5,142 bases of DNA. Source: CAWJHE01 sp964614855 (GTDB lineage Bacteria > Chloroflexota > Anaerolineae > Anaerolineales > UBA4823). Shown here one piece after another: positions 1-5,142 of the stretch (position 1 is the stretch's first letter; each line of letters starts with the position of its first letter). The position numbers were made by a program, and so were the translations under genes. Under the pieces are notes generated by a model, which saw only the letters and a program-made list of their open reading frames with translations, did no database searches and had not been told where the DNA came from. The stretch spans positions 1 through 5,142 of the forward strand of contig CAZTMX010000209.1 in assembly GCA_964614855.1 (NCBI GenBank), read 5' to 3'.

Positions 1-22
1 TAGGTTTCCGGGGTCGTTGATT

Positions 23-1909
23 ATGAAATCACGAATCTTAATACGCAAGCGATATGTATTATTTGCCGATTTATTCTTGATCGGAGTGGCAGCCCTGGGC
101 AGCTTTGCCCTCAGGACCGATCTTGGACCGCTATTTGTCTATTATTTGCCCCGTGCTTACTGGCTACTGGTAACTTCCCTGATAGTAAAACCGGTGGTGT
201 TTTATTTGTTTGGCCTGTACAGCCGGCTTTGGGTTTACGCCAGCATCCAGGAATTGAAGCTCATTATTGTTGCAGTGAGCACCTCCTCTGTAATTGTTTC
301 GCTTTTGATTGTCCTTTTCCGTGCGTTTCGCTTTCTGCCTGATTTTCCGCGCAGCACTCTGCCGATCGATTGGCTGTTATCGTTGGTGCTCATTGGCGGC
401 TTACGAATGTCTCTGCGGATATTTTCAGAAAGCCAAGCATCAACATCAGGAGCCCCATCGACCAATCGCCGTGTGTTAATTGTCGGGGCAGGTGATGCGG
501 GTGCGCTGGTGGTGCGAGAAATGCAGAAAAATGCCATGCTGCACCTTATCCCGGTGTGTTTTTTGGATGATGACCCGGATAAACAAAAACAGCAAATCCA
601 TGGGGTGCCAGTGGCTGGCACGATCAACGACCTGGCGCGAGTGGTTCCTGCGAAACGAATTCACGAAGTGATCTTTGCGATCCCCAGCGCACCCGGCAGC
701 GTCATCCGCCAGGTGGCGCAGGTGTGCCAGGCGCGCAATATCCCATTTCGTACCATGCCCGGCATCTATGAACTCATCGGCGGAAAGGTGAACGTCAACC
801 GCCTGCGAGAGGTTGAAATCTCTGACCTGCTGCGGCGCGAGCCGGTTCACATCGAAGAGGCAAAAATTGGCGCAAGCCTGGGTGGGCGCAGGGTGCTGAT
901 CACCGGAGCTGGCGGTTCTATCGGCCGGGAGATCACCCGCCAGGTAGCCCGTTGGCGTCCAGATGCGATCATCCTGTTGGGTCACGGCGAAAACAGCATC
1001 TTTGAGACCATGCTGGAGATTGAAGAAAACTTCCCGGGGTTAGCCTTGCACCCGGTGATTGCGGATTTGCGAGATCCAGATCGTTTGAATGTCATTTTTG
1101 ATGATCACCGGCCTCAGGTGGTCTTTCACACTGCGGCGCATAAACATGTCCCGTTGATGGAAATCAATTTAGAAGAGGCAATAACCAATAATGTGCTCGG
1201 CACTCGAAACCTGGTTGAAGCGTCATTGAATTTCAATGTTGAGAGAATGGTGCTCATCTCGACCGATAAAGCCATCCGACCGACGAGTGTGTACGGTGCC
1301 ACAAAAAGAATTGCCGAGATGCTCGTCCTGGATGCAGCTCACCGCTCGGGGCTGGCTTATTCCGTAGTCCGCTTTGGCAATGTGCTGGGCAGCCGAGGCA
1401 GTGTCATCCCCTTATTCAAAAGACAGATTCTAAAGGGCGGTCCGATAACGATAACCCATCCGGATATGAAGCGCTATTTTATGACCATCCCAGAAGCAGT
1501 ACACCTGGTGCTCCAGGCTTCTTCGATGGGGCACAGCGGCGAGGTTTTTGTGCTCAACATGGGCGAACAGGTGAAAATCCTGGAACTGGCGGAAGATCTG
1601 ATCCGGCTTTCCGGACTTGAACCGCACAAGGATATCGAGATTGTCTTCACTGGCATCAGACCAGGCGAAAAGCTATCTGAAGAATTGTGGGACAGCTGGG
1701 CGCAATATAAGCCGACCGACCACCCAGATATTGTCCTATTGGCGGATGAAGAGCTGCTTACCGATGAAGTGTTGCAGGATACAGTGGAAGAGCTGGTTCA
1801 CCTGGCTCGTGAAGGCGATGAGGAAGGGATCGTCCGTATCCTTGACAATTGCATCCCCGGCGCATCTGTGCGCAGCATGCCCCCGCCGGATATGACATCG
1901 ATTGTATAA
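23..1909 (+). CDS. Membrane-anchored NDP-sugar 4,6-dehydratase, WbpM/PglF/CapD family (polysaccharide biosynthesis)
   Basis: Likely converts UDP-N-acetylglucosamine (or a similar NDP-sugar) to its 4-keto-6-deoxy form, the first step towards modified amino sugars in surface polysaccharide or glycoprotein glycans. It should act at the inner face of the cytoplasmic membrane. The 628-residue length is typical of the long family members. Hydrophobic segments lie near residues 11-30, 46-66, 79-99 and 112-127, with the family-like GLYSRLWVYAS and PRSTLPIDWLL stretches between or within them. A first Rossmann domain has GAGDAG at 155-160. The catalytic SDR domain has GAGGSIG at 295-301 (NAD(P) binding), HTAAHKHVPLME from 369, STDK at 413-416 and a YGATK motif with Tyr424 and Lys428. 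RYFMTIPEA and GIRPGEKLSEEL further on are also typical of the family. The Tyr is unusual, because characterised long members (WbpM, PglF) have Met there. ATG at 23 is preferred to TTG at 17; the upstream GGGG (10-13) is only a weak ribosome-binding site. Family assignment is secure; the exact substrate is not shown. Confidence 0.93.
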   Translation: MKSRILIRKRYVLFADLFLIGVAALGSFALRTDLGPLFVYYLPRAYWLLVTSLIVKPVVFYLFGLYSRLWVYASIQELKLIIVAVSTSSVIVSLLIVLFRAFRFLPDFPRSTLPIDWLLSLVLIGGLRMSLRIFSESQASTSGAPSTNRRVLIVGAGDAGALVVREMQKNAMLHLIPVCFLDDDPDKQKQQIHGVPVAGTINDLARVVPAKRIHEVIFAIPSAPGSVIRQVAQVCQARNIPFRTMPGIYELIGGKVNVNRLREVEISDLLRREPVHIEEAKIGASLGGRRVLITGAGGSIGREITRQVARWRPDAIILLGHGENSIFETMLEIEENFPGLALHPVIADLRDPDRLNVIFDDHRPQVVFHTAAHKHVPLMEINLEEAITNNVLGTRNLVEASLNFNVERMVLISTDKAIRPTSVYGATKRIAEMLVLDAAHRSGLAYSVVRFGNVLGSRGSVIPLFKRQILKGGPITITHPDMKRYFMTIPEAVHLVLQASSMGHSGEVFVLNMGEQVKILELAEDLIRLSGLEPHKDIEIVFTGIRPGEKLSEELWDSWAQYKPTDHPDIVLLADEELLTDEVLQDTVEELVHLAREGDEEGIVRILDNCIPGASVRSMPPPDMTSIV

Positions 1910-1954
1910 ATTCAAACCCGTGAGTTCTTCAATAGACAGGAATTTCTAACCAGC

Positions 1955-3001
1955 ATGCCCCTTCTCACTGCAAAGGAATGGGAGTCTTTTGCCGCAAAAT
2001 ATGCGAATGTCCATATTTTGCAGACTTGTGCTTGGGGAGAGTTGAAGCAGGCATTTGGCTGGCAGGTAAAACGGGTGGCGGTTACGAGTGGTGTTTCAGG
2101 CGTAGAAGCAGGTGCACAGGTCTTATTTCGCAGGCTGCCCTTTGGCTTGAGCGTGGCATACATCCCGCGCGGACCTGTTGGACCGCAGGATTTCTCCCCG
2201 GCGCATGCGTTATGGAACCCGTTGATAGCAGAAATCGATGGCCTGTGCCGCAGGCAGCGCTCGATTTTCTTGAAGATCGAACCTGATCTTTGGCAACCAT
2301 TGCCTGGCGAGACGGATGGTTCAATTGACTACACGAGCAACCCACCAGAAGGGTTCCTGAACAGTTCGGAGGATATTCAACCAGCGCGCACGCTGCTTAT
2401 TGACATCCGCGGTGATGAAGCCGAAGTGTTGGCGAGGATGAAACAAAAGACTCGTTACAACATCCGCCTGGCGCAAAAAAAGGGGGTTGTGGTCGAGAAG
2501 AGCTCGGATATCGGCCTCTTTCACCAGTTGATGCAATCCACCGGTCAGAGAGATGCCTTTGGTGTTCACAGTCTGGAGTATTACCAGCGCGCCTACCAGC
2601 TTTTTCAACCTGGAGGCTCATGCGAATTGCTGGTGGCTGCATACCAGGGCGAGCCGTTGGCGGCAGTGATGGTTTTTGCCTATGGCGAACGAGCATGGTA
2701 TTTTTACGGCGCTTCCTCCAATGAGCATCGTGATCTGATGCCCAGTTACCTGGTACAGTGGGAAGCGGTACGCTGGGCGCGCGCCCGCGGCTGCCAGTCG
2801 TATGACCTGTGGGGTGTCCCAGACGAAGATGAAGAAACCCTGGAATCAAACTTTCTAAAGAATAACACGGGGTTATGGGGTGTTTACCGTTTCAAGCGCG
2901 GTTTTGGCGGTGTGCTGCGCCGCACCCAGGGTCCTTGGGATCGTGTTTACCAGCGCTCCTTATACTCAGCCTATCGCTGGTGGATGTCGCGAAAGAATTA
3001 A
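1955..3001 (+). CDS. FemAB-family aminoacyl-tRNA-dependent acyltransferase (peptidoglycan bridge type), first paralog
   Basis: FemA/FemB/FemX/MurM proteins transfer an amino acid from aminoacyl-tRNA to the stem peptide of lipid II or another peptidoglycan precursor at the cytoplasmic face of the membrane. This 348-residue protein shows the family pattern of two GNAT-like halves: VHILQTCAWGELK at 19-31, MKQKTRYNIRLA at 162-173, LMPSYLVQWEA at 261-271, SYDLWG at 282-287, then WGVYRFKRGFGG. It is close in length to Weissella FemX and shorter than FemA, and shows no obvious long coiled-coil arm. An acidic insert (EDEE and following residues, about 289-305) separates SYDLWG from WGVYRFK and is longer than in the downstream paralog. 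It begins 45 bp after the dehydratase; an AGACAGGA stretch (1934-1941) is a poorly spaced ribosome-binding site. There is no signal peptide. The amino acid, tRNA and acceptor cannot be read from the sequence. Some FemAB-like proteins act outside peptidoglycan, so the substrate is an inference. Confidence 0.9.
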   Translation: MPLLTAKEWESFAAKYANVHILQTCAWGELKQAFGWQVKRVAVTSGVSGVEAGAQVLFRRLPFGLSVAYIPRGPVGPQDFSPAHALWNPLIAEIDGLCRRQRSIFLKIEPDLWQPLPGETDGSIDYTSNPPEGFLNSSEDIQPARTLLIDIRGDEAEVLARMKQKTRYNIRLAQKKGVVVEKSSDIGLFHQLMQSTGQRDAFGVHSLEYYQRAYQLFQPGGSCELLVAAYQGEPLAAVMVFAYGERAWYFYGASSNEHRDLMPSYLVQWEAVRWARARGCQSYDLWGVPDEDEETLESNFLKNNTGLWGVYRFKRGFGGVLRRTQGPWDRVYQRSLYSAYRWWMSRKN

Positions 3002-3005
3002 GCCC

Positions 3006-4133
3006 ATGAGAATGCTCGACCAGCACACGGATGATCTGGTTTGGAATGAGACCCTGGCACAATTGCCAGGAGCTCACATCCTGCAAACCTGGGACTGGGC
3101 CAGCTTGAAGAAAAAATACGGCTGGTCTGCCCGTCCAGTTTCCTGGCAGGACGAGCAGGGAAAAACAAAGGCAGCTGCCATGGTATTGCTGCGAGCGCTG
3201 CCAGCGCCTTGGAACCTGGCTGGGCTGCGTGTGATGTATGTGCCCAAAGGTCCGATTTGTGATTGGGAGCGTTCTGAAGAGTATCTTCAAGTACTAAATG
3301 ACCTGGCTGATCTGGCGCGCAAAGAACGTGCCATCTTTATCAAAATCGATGCAGATGTTTGCCTGGGCAGCGGCATCCCTGGCAATCCAGATGCATCCGA
3401 GTACCCGGCCGGTCAGCAGGTGGTTAAAGAACTCTCTGCCCTGGGATGGCGCATGTCTGCGGACCAGATTCAATTTCGCAACACGGTGAAGCTGGATCTA
3501 AGCCAGGACCTGGATGAGATCCTGGCGAAGATGAAGCAGAAAACAAGGTATAACGTACGTCTTGCCAGTCGCAAGGGTGTCAGCGTGCGCCAGGGGAATG
3601 AAGGAGATTTTTCCACCCTTTACCGCTTATACGCAGAGACCTCAGAGCGGGATGGGTTTGTCATCCGCGATCGAGAGTATTATCTGGAGCTGTGGAAGCT
3701 TTTTTATCAAACAGAAAAGCTGACTCCCCTGGTGGCTTTTTATCAAGGGAACCTGATTGCCGGCTTGATGTTATTTCACTTCGCTGGTAAGGCATATTAT
3801 TTGCATGGCATGTCTGCCGGTACACAACGTGAGTTGATGCCCAACTACCTGCTGCAGTGGGAAGCAATCCGGACTGCCAGCCGCCTGGGATGTCAATCCT
3901 ATGATTTGTGGGGCGCTCCGGATGTATTTGATGAAACGGATTCGATGTGGGGCGTCTACCGGTTCAAGGAAGGATTGGGGGGGCGAGTTTATCGCCATAT
4001 CGGCGCCTGGGATCTACCCATCAGGCAGGTATCTTACCATTTGTATACCCAAATCTTACCCAAGATATTAGAATGGATGCGAAGTGCAGGTAGGGCGCGC
4101 ACCCATTCCTCTTTACAAAAACCTGCCGCCTAA
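3006..4133 (+). CDS. FemAB-family aminoacyl-tRNA-dependent acyltransferase, second paralog
   Basis: A 375-residue relative of the preceding gene, with the same ordered motifs: AHILQTWDWASLK at 23-35, MKQKTRYNVRLA at 176-187, LMPNYLLQWEA at 277-287, SYDLWG at 298-303 and WGVYRFKEGLGG soon after. It probably adds an amino acid to a peptidoglycan precursor, either the next residue after the first paralog's product or at a different position. Compared with the first protein it has a longer middle segment (ELSALGWRMSADQIQFRNTVKLDL), a shorter loop after SYDLWG and a basic C-terminal tail ending in SLQKPAA. The start is the ATG 4 bp after the upstream stop codon. The reading frame is open back to 2880, but that part overlaps the conserved end of the previous gene and gives an unrelated peptide, so it is left out. 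GAAAGA at 2991-2996 may serve as a weak ribosome-binding site. An ATG two codons later (3012) is a possible alternative start. The 4 bp spacing suggests translational coupling. Confidence 0.9.
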   Translation: MRMLDQHTDDLVWNETLAQLPGAHILQTWDWASLKKKYGWSARPVSWQDEQGKTKAAAMVLLRALPAPWNLAGLRVMYVPKGPICDWERSEEYLQVLNDLADLARKERAIFIKIDADVCLGSGIPGNPDASEYPAGQQVVKELSALGWRMSADQIQFRNTVKLDLSQDLDEILAKMKQKTRYNVRLASRKGVSVRQGNEGDFSTLYRLYAETSERDGFVIRDREYYLELWKLFYQTEKLTPLVAFYQGNLIAGLMLFHFAGKAYYLHGMSAGTQRELMPNYLLQWEAIRTASRLGCQSYDLWGAPDVFDETDSMWGVYRFKEGLGGRVYRHIGAWDLPIRQVSYHLYTQILPKILEWMRSAGRARTHSSLQKPAA

Positions 4134-4137
4134 GGAG
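4131..4137 (+). promoter_or_regulatory. Strong Shine-Dalgarno site overlapping the upstream stop codon
   Basis: TAAGGAG contains the stop codon of the second FemAB gene (TAA 4131-4133) and ends 6 bases before the ATG at 4144. It is the best ribosome-binding site in the window. It decides the start of the PLP-enzyme gene in favour of 4144 over the in-frame ATG at 4084, and it suggests that ribosomes finishing the FemAB gene can re-initiate on the next one. Confidence 0.85.
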
Positions 4138-4143
4138 CAACCG

Positions 4144-5142
4144 ATGAAATCGCTGCCGCGTACAAAATTTGCACATTTGCCCACGCCTGTGGAAGAACTG
4201 CCCAGGCTTTCAGCTATGTTGAACGGGCCTAAGCTTCTGGTAAAACGAGATGATCAAACAGGCCTGGCTTTGGGTGGGAACAAGACCCGAAAACTGGAAT
4301 TCCTGGTGGCTGCTGCGCAAGCCAGCGGCGCTCAAACCCTGATCACCGCCGGCGCAGTGCAGTCCAATCACTGCCGCCAGACTGCAGCTGCAGCCGCGCG
4401 TGTAGGTTTGGACTGCATCCTGGTGCTAAACCTGCCGCCCGAGAAAGACATTGACCCTGACGCGACGATGCAATCCAATGGTAACCTGGTGCTCGACCGC
4501 TTACTGGGCGCTGAAATTGTGTGGACAGATCGCAACCGGCGCACCCAGACCCTGGAGCAGACATTCCAAACAGCTCAAGCAGAGGGAAAACGCCCCTATT
4601 TAATTCCATACGGTGGCTCCAACCCAATTGGCGCACTGGGATATGTGTATGCCGTCCAGGAGATGATGGCTCAAGATGTGAGGCCTGATTGGATTGTTTT
4701 TCCATCCTCCTCTGCAGGCACCCAGGTAGGCCTGGTCGTTGGGGCGAAGCTCTTTGGTTATTCGGGGAAGATCCTGGGTATCAGCATCGATGAGAAAGAA
4801 AAGGACCTGACCGAACGGGTGGCAGATATTGCCAACCAGACTGCTGAAGTACTGGAGGTCCCGCTCTCTTTTAAGCCTGGGGATATCCTGGTCAATGACA
4901 GCTATCTGGGCGAAGGATACGGTGTCATGGGCGATCTGGAGATTGAAGCGCTGCACTTGTTTGCGCGCTATGAAGCCTTGTTGTTGGATCCGGTTTATAC
5001 CGCCAGAGCTGCAGGTGGGTTGCTGGATCTGATTCGAAAGGGCTTCTTCAAACGGGATGAAACCGTGCTGTTCTGGCATACCGGCGGCTCCCCGGCATTA
5101 TTCGCCGATCGCTACCGGAAACTGGCTCCGCAGGATCAGTAA
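4144..5142 (+). CDS. PLP-dependent D-cysteine desulfhydrase / ACC deaminase family protein, desulfhydrase-like
   Basis: A 332-residue fold-type II PLP enzyme, about the usual length of the family. D-cysteine desulfhydrase splits D-cysteine to pyruvate, sulfide and ammonia in the cytoplasm. GGNKTRKLE holds the expected PLP lysine (Lys47). AVQSNHCRQ follows at 71-79 (Ser74, Asn75), then PYGGSNPIG from 155, and SSSAGTQ at 188-194 is the likely PLP-phosphate loop. At the two positions that separate ACC deaminases (Glu295 and Leu322 in the Pseudomonas enzyme), this protein has Thr286 (in DPVYTARAAGG) and Thr313 (in HTGG), as in DcyD-type proteins. This argues against ACC deaminase. L-cysteate sulfo-lyase (CuyA) and other relatives share much of this pattern and are not excluded. 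The start at 4144 follows a strong Shine-Dalgarno; the open frame back to 4084 lies over the end of the upstream gene. It begins 10 bp after the second FemAB gene. The TAA stop is the last codon of the window. Confidence 0.9.
   Translation: MKSLPRTKFAHLPTPVEELPRLSAMLNGPKLLVKRDDQTGLALGGNKTRKLEFLVAAAQASGAQTLITAGAVQSNHCRQTAAAAARVGLDCILVLNLPPEKDIDPDATMQSNGNLVLDRLLGAEIVWTDRNRRTQTLEQTFQTAQAEGKRPYLIPYGGSNPIGALGYVYAVQEMMAQDVRPDWIVFPSSSAGTQVGLVVGAKLFGYSGKILGISIDEKEKDLTERVADIANQTAEVLEVPLSFKPGDILVNDSYLGEGYGVMGDLEIEALHLFARYEALLLDPVYTARAAGGLLDLIRKGFFKRDETVLFWHTGGSPALFADRYRKLAPQDQ

Noticed and set aside
17..22. TTG start for the dehydratase
   Set aside because: It adds only two residues; the nearby ATG at 23 is the more usual codon and the weak GGGG upstream suits it as well.
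476..985. Antisense open frame of 169 codons inside the dehydratase gene
   Set aside because: It lies wholly opposite conserved Rossmann-domain coding sequence, and its translation shows no recognisable domain; a shadow frame.
1842..1910. TTGACA (1842-1847) and TATAAA (1905-1910) as a promoter for the FemAB genes
   Set aside because: The two boxes are 57 bases apart, and neither has a partner at the usual 16-18 base spacing.
1908..1945. AAATTC ... GAATTT inverted repeat in the gap before the first FemAB gene as a terminator
   Set aside because: Only six AT-rich pairs with a 26-base loop and no following T run; too weak to call.
2880..3005. In-frame upstream extension of the second FemAB gene
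   Set aside because: It overlaps the conserved WGVYRFK end of the first FemAB gene in another frame and encodes a peptide with no family resemblance; ATG 3006 gives a normal FemAB N-terminus.
3977..3983. Run of seven G bases as a possible frameshift site
   Set aside because: The frame stays intact and encodes the conserved GLGG matching GFGG in the paralog, so there is no sign of an error or programmed shift.
4084..4143. In-frame ATG at 4084 for the PLP-enzyme gene
   Set aside because: The added residues lie over the end of the FemAB gene, and the strong Shine-Dalgarno at 4131-4137 is correctly spaced for ATG 4144.
4600..5079. Antisense open frame of 159 codons inside the PLP-enzyme gene
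   Set aside because: It is opposite a well-conserved coding region and its translation resembles no known family; a shadow frame.

Overview
This 5.1 kb window carries four complete protein-coding genes, all on the + strand and closely packed. It looks like one stretch of a bacterial cell-envelope operon. The set of families, the moderate GC content and the protein style (a long CapD-type dehydratase beside a tandem pair of armless FemAB-like proteins) fit an environmental bacterium, perhaps a member of Chloroflexota/Anaerolineae. That placement rests on general resemblance and is tentative. No rRNA, tRNA, mobile element, CRISPR array or convincing terminator was seen.

Layout: (1) 23-1909 is a membrane-anchored nucleoside-diphosphate-sugar 4,6-dehydratase of the WbpM/PglF/CapD type, with four N-terminal membrane helices, a first Rossmann domain and a C-terminal SDR catalytic domain. 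(2) 1955-3001 and (3) 3006-4133 are two divergent FemAB-family aminoacyl-tRNA-dependent acyltransferases, only 4 bp apart and clearly paralogous. (4) 4144-5142 is a PLP-dependent enzyme of the D-cysteine desulfhydrase/ACC deaminase family. It starts 10 bp after the second FemAB gene, with a strong Shine-Dalgarno sequence overlapping that gene's stop codon. The window ends exactly at its stop codon.

How they may work together: the dehydratase would start synthesis of a modified amino sugar for a surface polysaccharide or glycoprotein, and the FemAB pair would add amino acids to peptidoglycan precursors (or another envelope acceptor), possibly one after the other. The PLP enzyme has threonine at both positions where true ACC deaminases have Glu and Leu, so a role in D-cysteine or related sulfur amino acid breakdown is more likely than ACC deamination. 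Its link to envelope synthesis is only positional. No wholly new system is evident. The points that most deserve a second look are the FemAB pair, the Tyr in the dehydratase active site, and the physical coupling of a D-amino-acid-type enzyme to the FemAB genes.
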